Assembly (NCBI GenBank): GCA_964580905.1
Contig: CAZOLR010000008.1
Location: 5,220-69,219, forward strand
Source of the DNA: G041228335 sp964580905
GTDB lineage: Bacteria > Pseudomonadota > Alphaproteobacteria > Puniceispirillales > UBA1172
Direction: 5' to 3'
DNA length: 64,000 nt
The translations under genes and the position numbers were made by a program. Shown here piece by piece: positions 54,598 through 62,424 of the stretch. The stretch's first letter is position 1, and every line of letters starts with the position of its first letter. A model generated the notes under the pieces. It was not told the origin of the DNA, made no database searches, and worked only from the letters and a program-made list of their open reading frames with translations.

Positions 54598-54793
54598 TAA
54601 AGAACGCCCTGAGGAGTACGGATTTTCTCAGGAAGACCGGTTTCAGCGGCCTGAAGATGCCCGTGATGCTGACAGATGGATCTGGGGGGTCTGGATAGCT
54701 GTTGCGTTGATTTCGGTCGCCATCCTCCCCTTTGCAACCCGAATGGGTGAGGTGGCCCGTGCCATCGCCCAGTTCTGTGGTTTTCCCATGTAA
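54551..54793 (+). CDS. small hypothetical membrane protein (about 70-80 aa)
   Basis: Charged N-terminus (HADKERPEEYGFSQEDRF), then one transmembrane helix (WIWGVWIAVALISVAILPF, about residues 43-61) and a short tail ending AIAQFCGFPM. Start uncertain: ATG 54551 lies inside the preceding gene, while TTG at 54578 or 54581 has AGGGATGG upstream. The function is unknown. Confidence 0.5.
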   Translation: MSASNQGWNLLSGHADKERPEEYGFSQEDRFQRPEDARDADRWIWGVWIAVALISVAILPFATRMGEVARAIAQFCGFPM

Positions 54794-54835
54794 AGCGGAA
54801 TAGCCTGACCGGACGAATGCAGGAAAGGAAGGATA

Positions 54836-55294
54836 TTGGCTAAAATCGAGGCACTGAACGAGGCCGTTGATCGGATCCACGCCATAAATCTTGGTGAGGA
54901 AGATCACATTGCCCTTATGGCCACAATAGCCTGTGAACTCTACCATGCCGTTGACGGATATGACTGGGTTGGGTTTTACCGTGTCACTTCACCGGGGATG
55001 CTTAAGATCGGCCCGTATCAGGGCGGGCATGGATGCCTCACCATTCCCTTTGACAAGGGTGTGTGCGGGGCGGCTGCAGCCGGACAGTGCGTTCAGCGCA
55101 TCGATGATGTCGATGCGTTTCCGGGTCATATCGCCTGCGCGGCATCCACCCGTTCAGAGATTGTCCTGCCGGTTTTAAATGCCGAAGGCACGCTCATCGC
55201 TGTTCTGGATATAGACAGCGACCAGCCCGCATTCTTCGGTGAGGAAGAACAGAATATTCTTGAAGACATGATCAGCCGGACATTTGCCGGATAA
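54836..55294 (+). CDS. msrC: free methionine-(R)-sulfoxide reductase, GAF-domain type
   Basis: Reduces free methionine-R-sulfoxide using Cys chemistry in a GAF fold. The family pattern is visible: VDGYDWVGFYRV, GPYQGGHGCLTIPFDKGVCG with one Cys, IDDVDAFPGHIACAASTRSEIVLPV with the Cys pair region, and LDIDSDQPAFFGEEEQNIL. It is 152 residues starting at TTG 54836, supported by AAGGAAGG just upstream and no competing ATG before residue 26. The name fRMsr is also used. Confidence 0.88.
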   Translation: MAKIEALNEAVDRIHAINLGEEDHIALMATIACELYHAVDGYDWVGFYRVTSPGMLKIGPYQGGHGCLTIPFDKGVCGAAAAGQCVQRIDDVDAFPGHIACAASTRSEIVLPVLNAEGTLIAVLDIDSDQPAFFGEEEQNILEDMISRTFAG

Positions 55295-55324
55295 AAAAAG
55301 AGGAAAGCAAAAAGCTTTCCTCTT
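55293..55324 (-). terminator. perfect Rho-independent terminator on the minus strand
   Basis: AAGAGGAAAGC (55298-55308), loop of five, GCTTTCCTCTT (55314-55324): an 11-bp perfect stem. Read on the minus strand the stem runs directly into seven U residues (55299-55293). It ends the small transcription unit at 55352-55505. On the plus strand the msrC mRNA would form the hairpin but no U-tract follows. Confidence 0.9.
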
Positions 55325-55351
55325 CCGTGATTGTGTTGCAGGACGTGTGAT

Positions 55352-55441
55352 CTATCGTCCCTGGCCGATACCCTTGAGGTTGCCCAAAAGCCCAGCCCGG
55401 GCCACACAAATTCCTGAACAAATTCCACGATCACTAGACAT
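55352..55441 (-). CDS. 29-residue peptide gene with exceptional ribosome-binding site
   Basis: The minus strand carries ATG at 55441, 29 codons and TAG at 55352. The peptide starts MSSDRGICSGICVARAG and ends LLGNLKGIGQGR: glycine-rich, two Cys four apart in a GIC-SGIC repeat, cationic, no acidic residue after Asp4. AAAGGAGGTGATCC (55456-55443), complementary to the complete 16S rRNA tail, stands one base before the ATG. A -10/-35 pair lies 36-64 bases upstream and a perfect terminator 28 bases past the stop. I know no family for it. It may be a small membrane-active, regulatory or secreted peptide. Being transcribed toward the convergent msrC, it is not a leader of a downstream gene. Confidence 0.7.
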   Translation of the reverse strand: MSSDRGICSGICVARAGLLGNLKGIGQGR

Positions 55442-55476
55442 TGGATCACCTCCTTTCGATTGTTGACACTAGATTG

Positions 55477-55505
55477 AGTATAATCATCTTCTGATGAAAC
55501 TGAAA
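55477..55505 (-). promoter_or_regulatory. candidate promoter of the 29-residue peptide gene
   Basis: Minus strand: TTTCAG (55505-55500), 17-base spacer, TATACT (55482-55477). Transcription would begin near 55470, giving a 5' leader of about 30 bases that consists mostly of the ribosome-binding site. Confidence 0.55.
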
Positions 55506-55569
55506 AGGCCGAAATGAAGGCCATCCGAAAAATCAGGCGGTCCCGAAAACAGAATAGGAAAGACGGGGT

Positions 55570-56028
55570 TTAATGCCCGTGGCCCAAGGATACCACCGGA
55601 ACGTTGAGTTCGATTTCACCAGCATGTTCAAAGATAAGGGTCAGTGATGCCGTGTCCCCTTTCTTTGCGGCTGTGGTCAGGCCCATCAGCATCAGATGGA
55701 GCCCGCCGGGCTTAAGGGTGATGGTTTGTCCTGCTGGTATTTCCAGTGAAGCCCCAAGCGGGCGCATCTTCATGACATCGCCATCCATTTCCATCTTATG
55801 AATTTCAACGTGGGTTGCGAGCCTTGTTACGGCACCAGTCAGATACTCCGGCCTGTCGCCTTTATTCGTGATGCTGACATAAGCGGCGGTAACATGTGCC
55901 CCCGGTAAGGTGGCACGGACGCGGGCATCGTTGAGCACAAGTGATCCATGTTCAATCGGCTCGGCAAGGGCAAGGCTGGCCAGCATTACCAAAATAAAAG
56001 AAATATACGTAAGCTGTCTTGCCATCAT
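55570..56028 (-). CDS. periplasmic copper chaperone PCu(A)C
   Basis: A 152-residue exported protein. The signal peptide ISFILVMLASLALA is followed by a cupredoxin-like domain with the copper ligands in HVEIHKMEMDGDVMKMRPL and, about 20 residues on, GGLHLMLMGL, matching the H-(M)-x10-M-x21-H-x-M pattern of the family. It delivers Cu(I) to cytochrome oxidase CuA in known cases. The C-terminus ends in a further His-rich GHGH. No SCO partner is adjacent. Confidence 0.9.
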   Translation of the reverse strand: MMARQLTYISFILVMLASLALAEPIEHGSLVLNDARVRATLPGAHVTAAYVSITNKGDRPEYLTGAVTRLATHVEIHKMEMDGDVMKMRPLGASLEIPAGQTITLKPGGLHLMLMGLTTAAKKGDTASLTLIFEHAGEIELNVPVVSLGHGH

Positions 56029-56196
56029 GGCTCTTCATCCATAATCTTATTATCTTTGCTGATATCACAGAGGAATTAAGATTACACGTAGACAAAACAT
56101 CACATCTGCGTGGCGTAATATTCGCAAATTTTCCCCTTACACATGTACCCTCTTTGGATAAGACACATCAATTCCAATTTATTCAGGATCATTAAA

Positions 56197-56670
56197 GTGC
56201 CGAAATATTCAAAAGCAGGGACAATACCTATTCGCGTAAAAGGCAGACAACTTGAGGTCTGTTTTGTAACGTCCAGGTCGCGGCGTGCGGTTTTTGTTCT
56301 GCCCAAAGGAACGATTAACAAAAAAGAGAAGGCAAGCAAAACCGCTTTGCGGGAAACATATGAAGAGGCAGGTCTGGAGGGGGTGATCCTAAAGCCGTTC
56401 AGGCAAGGTAAAAAGAAAAAATCGATCAAGATCCGCACACAGGCTTATAACGCCAAATACTTTATTCTTCTTGTTGATACGGTGCATGAAAAATGGCCGG
56501 AGCAAAGCTTGCGTAAACGCAAATGGATGAATGCCAAGGCGTTAGCACGAAAACACACCATCAAACGTGACCGTGATGTTGTTCGATCTATGCTCAATCT
56601 TGACCTGATGGATGCGATCATCAAAGCCAGAAGCTCTGCTTCGGACTTACGCTGTTCTTCCGGGGGATAA
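56197..56670 (+). CDS. Nudix hydrolase
   Basis: Hydrolyses nucleoside-diphosphate-X compounds with Mg2+. A complete Nudix box is present, G-TINKK-E-KASKTAL-RETYEEAGL. Strong Lys and Arg content (RQGKKKKSIKIRTQ) and the N-terminal AGTIPIRV place it near diadenosine- or diphosphoinositol-polyphosphate-type members. I prefer GTG 56197, which follows AGGATC and fits the domain start; an ATG at 56143 would add 18 residues without a ribosome-binding site. Divergent from the copper chaperone. Confidence 0.85.
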   Translation: MPKYSKAGTIPIRVKGRQLEVCFVTSRSRRAVFVLPKGTINKKEKASKTALRETYEEAGLEGVILKPFRQGKKKKSIKIRTQAYNAKYFILLVDTVHEKWPEQSLRKRKWMNAKALARKHTIKRDRDVVRSMLNLDLMDAIIKARSSASDLRCSSGG

Positions 56671-56795
56671 TCCCGCTCGCTTGATTGAGATGCCAACATA
56701 ATCTGACCTGATGATTTTGCTTGGAGCGCAATGAATTCCATGGAAAACTGATCCATGGTTTAACGTGATAAGTGCAGAAAAGGTATCCGCGACAC

Positions 56796-57695
56796 ATGAC
56801 ATCCATAACACTGCTTGACGGCGGGCTCGGTCAGGAAATTCAGAAAAAGACAGGGACGAGTGCGCATCCCCTATGGTCCGTCAAGGTGATGATGGATCAA
56901 CCTGCCATTGTCGCTGAGGTGCATGATGAATTTATCAATGCCGGGGCGGATGCGATTGCGGTAAACACCTATACTGCAACACCGCAGCGCCTGTCGGCCA
57001 ACGGGCATCCCGAATGGTTTGAGCCCGCCCAGAACAAAGCCCTTGAACTTGCGGTCAACGCGCGGGATAAAAGTGACCGGTCTGTGCAGATATGCGGCTG
57101 TCTGCCGCCTCTTGTGGCAAGCTATCGTGCCGACAGGTGCCTTGACTACACCACCTCGCTTGAAACATTCAGATCGATCGTTGCCCTTGAGCAGGACAGG
57201 GTAGATGTCTTTTTTATTGAGACCATGGCCCAGATCAGCGAAGCAGAAGCGGCTATCGATGCCGCGAAGGAAGCCGGCAAGCCTGTCTATGTTGGCTTTA
57301 CGGTAGAAGATGATGCTAGCAATCATCTCCGTTCCGGCGAAGCGCTCCATGATGCGGTCGCTATGGTCAGGGCAAAGGATATTGCCGGTATCATGGTTAA
57401 TTGTTCTTTTCCTGAGGCCGTGACCGCAGCAATGCCGGTGCTGGCAGATACCGGGATTCGTTTTGGCGGTTATGCCAATGGTTTTACATCCATCGCAGCC
57501 CTCGATCCGGGCACGTCGGTTGACCGGCTTGAAGCGCGCACCGATCTTTCACCTGAAACATACGGGGATTTTGTCTTTTCGTGGATCGAGGCCGGAGCAT
57601 CGATTGTTGGCGGTTGCTGCGAGGTCGGCCCGCTTCATATACGTCACCTGCACGAACGTCTTGAAGCCGCAGGGTATGAGCGTTGCCCGCTATGA
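56796..57695 (+). CDS. homocysteine S-methyltransferase family protein
   Basis: A 299-residue TIM-barrel enzyme of the BHMT/MmuM group, which moves a methyl group from a donor such as S-methylmethionine or betaine to homocysteine. Start region ITLLDGGLGQEI; zinc ligands would be the Cys in GIMVNCSFPEAV and the pair in IVGGCCEVGP near the C-terminus. The methyl donor cannot be told. ATG 56796 was chosen over an earlier in-frame GTG. The next gene begins 31 bases later on the same strand, so a two-gene unit with the oxygenase is probable. Confidence 0.85.
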   Translation: MTSITLLDGGLGQEIQKKTGTSAHPLWSVKVMMDQPAIVAEVHDEFINAGADAIAVNTYTATPQRLSANGHPEWFEPAQNKALELAVNARDKSDRSVQICGCLPPLVASYRADRCLDYTTSLETFRSIVALEQDRVDVFFIETMAQISEAEAAIDAAKEAGKPVYVGFTVEDDASNHLRSGEALHDAVAMVRAKDIAGIMVNCSFPEAVTAAMPVLADTGIRFGGYANGFTSIAALDPGTSVDRLEARTDLSPETYGDFVFSWIEAGASIVGGCCEVGPLHIRHLHERLEAAGYERCPL

Positions 57696-57726
57696 GATAT
57701 CCGAAATAAAAGAGGTGAGTGAAGTC

Positions 57727-58518
57727 ATGTCTGTTCCGCAGGATCTTGAATACTGGATAGATGAGGTTCGTCATCCCTTGTCGTCTTCATCCTTTTGTGA
57801 TCAATGTCGTGACGTGCTTGATCGTGACGGTGTGCTGACCCTTGATGGTTTCATCAGGCAGGAGCGACTTTCATCCATGACAGACGCCGCAGAAAAGAGC
57901 GCGCATCATGCCTATTTCACAAGCTCTACCCATAATGTCTACCTGACACCAAAAAATACAGATCTGCCGGATGATCATGTGTTCAACCGCCAGATCACGT
58001 CTTCCAAAGGCTGTATCACCACCGATCAGGTGCCGGAGGAAACAGGCCTGCAGGTGATCTATAATGATCCGCGGTTTCAATCTTTCATCGCGCATGTCGT
58101 GGGGCAGGATGCGGTCTTTCCCTATGCTGATCCCCTGTCTTCGATCAATGTGCATTATGCGTCCCATGGTCAGGAACTGGGCTGGCATTTCGACAATTCG
58201 TCTTTTGCCATCACGCTTCTTCTGCAAGCCCCGAAAGCAGGCGGAAGTTTTGAATATGTCAAGGATCTGAGGGACGCCGACGGGGGAGAGATGAATTTTG
58301 ACGGGGTGCGCGCTGTTCTTGATGGTGAAATGCCGGTCCGGAAGCTGAGGATTGATCCGGGCACGTTGGTGCTTTTCCGTGGCCGGAATTCTATTCACCG
58401 TGTCACCCCGACCGAAGGGGACAGGACACGTATTCTTGTTGTCCTTGCCTATAACGACACGCCAGGGGTGGCGTTGTCGGAAACCGCACGCATGACTTTC
58501 TACGGCCGTCTCGGCTGA
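57727..58518 (+). CDS. 2-oxoglutarate/Fe(II) oxygenase, ArpA/BesD-like
   Basis: A 264-residue cytoplasmic non-haem iron enzyme. Iron ligands are H154 and D156 in LGWHFDNSSFAITLLLQ and H224 in RNSIHRVTPTEGDRTR, with the following Arg placed to bind 2-oxoglutarate. The GGSFEYVKDLRD and PGTLVLFRGR segments match the group that includes ArpA-like proteins and the amino-acid halogenase BesD. Halogenases of that group have Gly in place of the Asp; this protein keeps HxD, so hydroxylation is the likelier reaction (inference). ATG 57727 follows GAGGTGAG. An upstream ATG at 57676 overlaps the methyltransferase gene. Confidence 0.8.
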   Translation: MSVPQDLEYWIDEVRHPLSSSSFCDQCRDVLDRDGVLTLDGFIRQERLSSMTDAAEKSAHHAYFTSSTHNVYLTPKNTDLPDDHVFNRQITSSKGCITTDQVPEETGLQVIYNDPRFQSFIAHVVGQDAVFPYADPLSSINVHYASHGQELGWHFDNSSFAITLLLQAPKAGGSFEYVKDLRDADGGEMNFDGVRAVLDGEMPVRKLRIDPGTLVLFRGRNSIHRVTPTEGDRTRILVVLAYNDTPGVALSETARMTFYGRLG

Positions 58519-58537
58519 AAAGAGTCGTCATCCTTTT

Positions 58538-60175
58538 TCAAGAGATCGGCATCTGTCGGAGAAGGGAGAGCGCTTCAGGGGTGTCTGCGTCCTGAAGGAT
58601 TGCCGCATCATCCAGCGAAAGGGGATTAATCGCGGCGGGATAACTTTCAAAAAGACCACGGGCACCGACATCGCCTTTCTGCAATTTCAGCTCATCAAAG
58701 AAAGACTGCCCCCAGATAACGGGGTTGCCGCGCTGGCCTTCTGTAACAGGCAGGGTGATACGGCTTGCGCGGTTTTCGGCAATGGCATGATGATCCAGAA
58801 GAGCATTGATAACCTCGCTTGTGATAAGGGGCATATCGCCAAGAAGGACCATCAAATCCGTCACAGAGTTACCGGTATTTTCCACCGCACAGCGGAGCGA
58901 CTGGCTCTGGCCTTGCGCGAAATCCGGATTGAAGACAAGACGCAGATCAAAACCATCCAGTGCCGCCGCGACAGTTTCGGCATCATGCCCGAGAATGACG
59001 ATATTTTCATCAAGCCTGCTTTGTGTCATGGCACGGGCAATGTGGCGGATCATGGGCTCGCCACGGAAATCAGCAAGGAGTTTGTTTTCCTCTCCCATCC
59101 GGCGGGACTGACCTGCGGCCAGCAGTGCACCGGCAACACGCGGTGGTTTGACGGGCTGGCTGGCAAGAGACCTCGGCAGAGGGCGTGAGGCAATTTCCAT
59201 CAGTAATCCCCCGGTGGCCATATCGGCAAGCTCATCCCTGTCAAGTTCGATGCCTGCCAGATGGAGCTGCAACACCCAGTCAAGGCCGTTCAGCTTTGGC
59301 GAACGGGCGCATCCCGGCATACCGATGACTGTTGAGCGTTTTTCATCTTTTTCAAGATGCCCGAGCATGAGCAGATTGCCTGGATCAACCGGGAGCCCGA
59401 AGTGACCGACCACGCCGCCCGCCGCAGTAACCGCGGCCGGGATAACATCGTCGCGATCACTGATGGCGGAAGCACCGGCTATGAGGATGATGTCGACCCC
59501 GGTCGAATGAATTTTTTGAATTTCAGGCTCAAGATCATCGGTGGCATGGGCTGTCATGCTGCTCCCGGTGAGAGTTGACCCGAGCTGCGCCAGCCTTTCC
59601 CTTGTTACTTTTTCCGTCGCGGTGAACATCCGTTCAGGCTGATGGGCAAAACGTGTCTGGATCAGCCAGGCTGTTTTTGGCGCAAGGGGGTGAAAGGTGA
59701 AGGCTCGTTTTTTATCCAGCATGGCTTCCACCTCTGCCACCGCCTGCTCACGCACAAAGAACGGGATGATCTTGAGCGTTGCGATCATACCGTCGGCTGG
59801 CAATAGCTGGTTATGCTGAACAAGGGCCAGGGTGATGGCTTCATCGACGCTATTGATGCGGCGAATGACATCACGATCGTAACGGAGTATCCCCATGTTT
59901 TCGGCAAAGAGGTTGACCCGGCCCGTTGCGGCCCGGCCGATGCGGATGCCGTGCCCTTTTAAAAGACGTGCCATCCTTTCGGCGGCGATATCTTCCGGGA
60001 TATCCCCGGGCTCCGGAATGGCGCAGACAATCTCCTCAATGCCGGCGTCTTTGAGGTGCTGAAGATGAGCTTGTGTGAGGCGCGTTCCTTTGGGGATCTT
60101 GCCTTCACCGGTCATCTGGCTGTGCGCAAGCACCGCCTCTTTCGCATCGGACAGATGGAGCAGCTTCAAGGTCAT
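58538..60175 (-). CDS. molybdopterin-binding/MobA-like nucleotidyltransferase fusion
   Basis: A 545-residue two-part protein. Residues 1-340 are a MoeA/MogA-like molybdopterin-binding region (VDIILIAGASAISDRDDVIPAAV, VDPGNLLMLGHL, VIGMPGCARSPKLNGLDWVL). Residues 350-545 are an NTP transferase with AGALLAAGQSRRMGEENKLLA, VFNPDFAQGQSQSLRCAV and LLGDMPLIT, as in MocA and MobA, which attach CMP or GMP to molybdopterin. CODH-type enzymes need the cytidine form. It is the last gene of the coxD-coxE-xdhC-mobA run, overlapping the XdhC gene by 4 bases. Confidence 0.85.
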   Translation of the reverse strand: MTLKLLHLSDAKEAVLAHSQMTGEGKIPKGTRLTQAHLQHLKDAGIEEIVCAIPEPGDIPEDIAAERMARLLKGHGIRIGRAATGRVNLFAENMGILRYDRDVIRRINSVDEAITLALVQHNQLLPADGMIATLKIIPFFVREQAVAEVEAMLDKKRAFTFHPLAPKTAWLIQTRFAHQPERMFTATEKVTRERLAQLGSTLTGSSMTAHATDDLEPEIQKIHSTGVDIILIAGASAISDRDDVIPAAVTAAGGVVGHFGLPVDPGNLLMLGHLEKDEKRSTVIGMPGCARSPKLNGLDWVLQLHLAGIELDRDELADMATGGLLMEIASRPLPRSLASQPVKPPRVAGALLAAGQSRRMGEENKLLADFRGEPMIRHIARAMTQSRLDENIVILGHDAETVAAALDGFDLRLVFNPDFAQGQSQSLRCAVENTGNSVTDLMVLLGDMPLITSEVINALLDHHAIAENRASRITLPVTEGQRGNPVIWGQSFFDELKLQKGDVGARGLFESYPAAINPLSLDDAAILQDADTPEALSLLRQMPIS

Positions 60176-61140
60176 CTGACCGTGCTTTCCAGAGCGCCAC
60201 GACGGGCCGCGATGAGCTGGGCAAGAACAGAAACAGCGATTTCCGCAGGTGTTTCCGCGCTGATCGCTAATCCGGCCGGTCCGTGAATGCGTGCCAGATC
60301 CTCCTCCCCGAATCCTGCTTCTTTCAAGCGTTCAAGCCGGGCGGCATGGGTTCGCCTGCTGCCAAGACAGGCGATGAAGAATAACGGATGCGGCAACGCG
60401 GCCCTGAGCGCGGCGTCATCGATCTTGGGATCATGGGTGAGCGTCACCATCGCACATTCAGTATCAAGAGGCTGCTGGTCAAGGATGATGTCCGGCCATT
60501 CGGCAATCAGATCTGCGCCGGGGAATCGCTCTTCAGAAGCGAAGGTCGTCCTCGGGTCAATAATGGTCACGGCAAAACCTGTCTGTTCTGCCATGGGCGC
60601 AAGGTGCTGGCTGATATGAACAGCACCGATAATGAAGAGCCTGGGCTGGGCCTTAACCGACAGAAGGAATACCGTACCATCTTCGGAAATCGTGTTGGAT
60701 TGTCGGCTCTTCCCGGATGAGGTGAGGGACCCTTCCGCAAGGCGGCATGCCAATGAAATTGGCCTCCGGGCTTTCAGCGCATCGGCCGCAGAGCTGAGCA
60801 GGCCTGCCTCCATAGATGCGCCGGAACAAACCCAGATCTGTATGGTCCCGCCGCAGGATAACCCCACCTGCCAGGCGGTTTCATCGGCGACGCCAAATTC
60901 CAGCAGTTCAGTGCCGGTATCTTTCATGGCGCGCATGGCGGCATCAATGACGGCGCCTTCGACGCATCCTCCGGAAACCGAACCTTCGATCAGCCCGTCA
61001 TCACGGATGATCATGAGACTGCCGGGCTGTCGCGGGGAAGACCCCCAGGTGCTGATCACCACTGCCAGGGCAACCTCATGCCCTGCCTTCTGCCATGTAT
61101 CGGCAAGTTGCAGGATCCGGTCATCGGCGTAAGGTCTCAT
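60172..61140 (-). CDS. XdhC/CoxF-family maturation factor
   Basis: A 322-residue protein that, in relatives, binds molybdenum cofactor and aids its sulfuration and insertion into xanthine- or CO-dehydrogenases. The N-terminal XdhC/CoxI domain holds WGSSPRQPGSLMIIRDDG and GSVSGGCVEGAVIDAAMRAM. The C-terminal Rossmann-like domain starts RLFIIGAVHISQHLAPMAEQ and includes FFIACLGSRRTHAARLERL. Its ATG overlaps the coxE stop in TGATG. Confidence 0.88.
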   Translation of the reverse strand: MRPYADDRILQLADTWQKAGHEVALAVVISTWGSSPRQPGSLMIIRDDGLIEGSVSGGCVEGAVIDAAMRAMKDTGTELLEFGVADETAWQVGLSCGGTIQIWVCSGASMEAGLLSSAADALKARRPISLACRLAEGSLTSSGKSRQSNTISEDGTVFLLSVKAQPRLFIIGAVHISQHLAPMAEQTGFAVTIIDPRTTFASEERFPGADLIAEWPDIILDQQPLDTECAMVTLTHDPKIDDAALRAALPHPLFFIACLGSRRTHAARLERLKEAGFGEEDLARIHGPAGLAISAETPAEIAVSVLAQLIAARRGALESTVR

Positions 61141-62423
61141 CAGGCTGTCCCCATGACGGTGCCGGTGTTGCCTTCAGGTATTTTCCCATGCAGACGGGCC
61201 AGCCGCTGCCAGGATGCCAGTTCTGTATCCTGACGTTGCGTTATGGTGCCGAGACTGGTGATGAGATCTTCCATTGATGCCAGCGAATGGATCGGCCGGA
61301 ATGCATCGACATGACCCAGCATGGCGCGGATAGAAACACTTTTCGGGGCAAATTTTTCATATCGGAGCAGGGGATTGAGCCAGATCAGTTGGTGGCAGGA
61401 TTTATGTAGCCGCTCCATTTCATGTTCCAGCGCCGTATCATGCTGGCGATCCAGCCCGTCGGTGATGAGGAGCACGACCGGGCTTCGGCCCAGCACGCGA
61501 CGTGACCAGTATTTGTTGAAATGGGTGATGCTTTCTGCGATGCGTGTCCCCCCTGACCAGTCATCAGCTGCGCCCGCGACCGATTTCAGGGCATCGTCCA
61601 CATCACGATACCGCAACTGGCGGGTGATATTCGTCAGTTTTGTGCCGAAGAGGAAAGTTGTGACGTCACGGTGCTGATGGGTGAGCACATGCAGAAAATG
61701 AAGAAAGATGCGGCTGTAGTTTTCCATGGAACCTGAAATATCAAGCAGGGCCACAACAGGGCGGGGCTCACGTCTGCGGCGAACTGTTTTGGGCAGAACC
61801 ATCCCGCCAAGGCGGCGCGCTTCCCTGAGGCTTTGCTGAAATCCTATCCGGCTGCCCCGTGTATCGGGTGAAATACGGCGTGACAGTTTTTCTGGAAGAT
61901 GCAGGTTCAGCCTGCTGATGGCGCGTTCCGCCTCGCGGATTTCTTCGACCGACATCATGCGGAAATCCATCGCCTGAAAAAGCTCAAGATCCGAAGCGGT
62001 GCCGCTGGCGTCGATCTCAATTTCTTCTGTTTCCTTCTGGCCCGGAGGCGGGGCAGACGGGTTGCCGAGAGCTTCTTCAAGACGGCGAAGCATCGGATCT
62101 TCGGCCTCATCACTCTCAAAAGGGGATTTTATCTGCGGGATGAGCAGGTTTCTGAGCCGTTCCTGAAATCTGGGATTCTGCCAGAAGAGATAGAATGCCT
62201 GCTCAAAAAGATGGCTGTCTTCCCGTCTTTTGACAAAGCAGCTGCTCAAGGCATGAAAAAGACTACTTTTGCTCTCAACCCCGACCAGTTGCACGGCTTC
62301 GATGGCATCAAGGGTCGCGGCCGGACCCGGTTTCATGCCAACCGCTCGCAACAGACGCGCAAACATCATGATATTGAGATCAAGTTTGGGTGCGGGTTCA
62401 GGCGGGTGCGGACGTGAAGTCAT
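61140..62423 (-). CDS. coxE: CoxE-family VWA-domain protein
   Basis: A 427-residue cytoplasmic protein with a C-terminal von Willebrand A domain whose metal-ion-dependent adhesion site is LLDISGSMENYS and later SGGTRIAESI. Together with the AAA+ partner CoxD, CoxE is known to build the Cu-containing active site of CO dehydrogenase. A basic stretch, LPKTVRRRREPRPVV, precedes the VWA domain. The start is ATG 62423, one base past the coxD stop; the frame is open further upstream. Confidence 0.88.
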   Translation of the reverse strand: MTSRPHPPEPAPKLDLNIMMFARLLRAVGMKPGPAATLDAIEAVQLVGVESKSSLFHALSSCFVKRREDSHLFEQAFYLFWQNPRFQERLRNLLIPQIKSPFESDEAEDPMLRRLEEALGNPSAPPPGQKETEEIEIDASGTASDLELFQAMDFRMMSVEEIREAERAISRLNLHLPEKLSRRISPDTRGSRIGFQQSLREARRLGGMVLPKTVRRRREPRPVVALLDISGSMENYSRIFLHFLHVLTHQHRDVTTFLFGTKLTNITRQLRYRDVDDALKSVAGAADDWSGGTRIAESITHFNKYWSRRVLGRSPVVLLITDGLDRQHDTALEHEMERLHKSCHQLIWLNPLLRYEKFAPKSVSIRAMLGHVDAFRPIHSLASMEDLITSLGTITQRQDTELASWQRLARLHGKIPEGNTGTVMGTA

Positions 62424-62424
62424 T

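Noticed and set aside
55441..55457. Plus-strand sequence identical to the 3' end of 16S rRNA (GGATCACCTCCTTTC)
   Set aside because: The upstream bases do not continue the conserved 16S tail, so this is not an rRNA fragment. It is the complement of a full-length ribosome-binding site on the minus strand.
55463..55484. TTGACA and TATAAT on the plus strand resembling a promoter
   Set aside because: The spacer is only 10 bases, far from the required 16-18. The minus-strand reading with a 17-base spacer is better.
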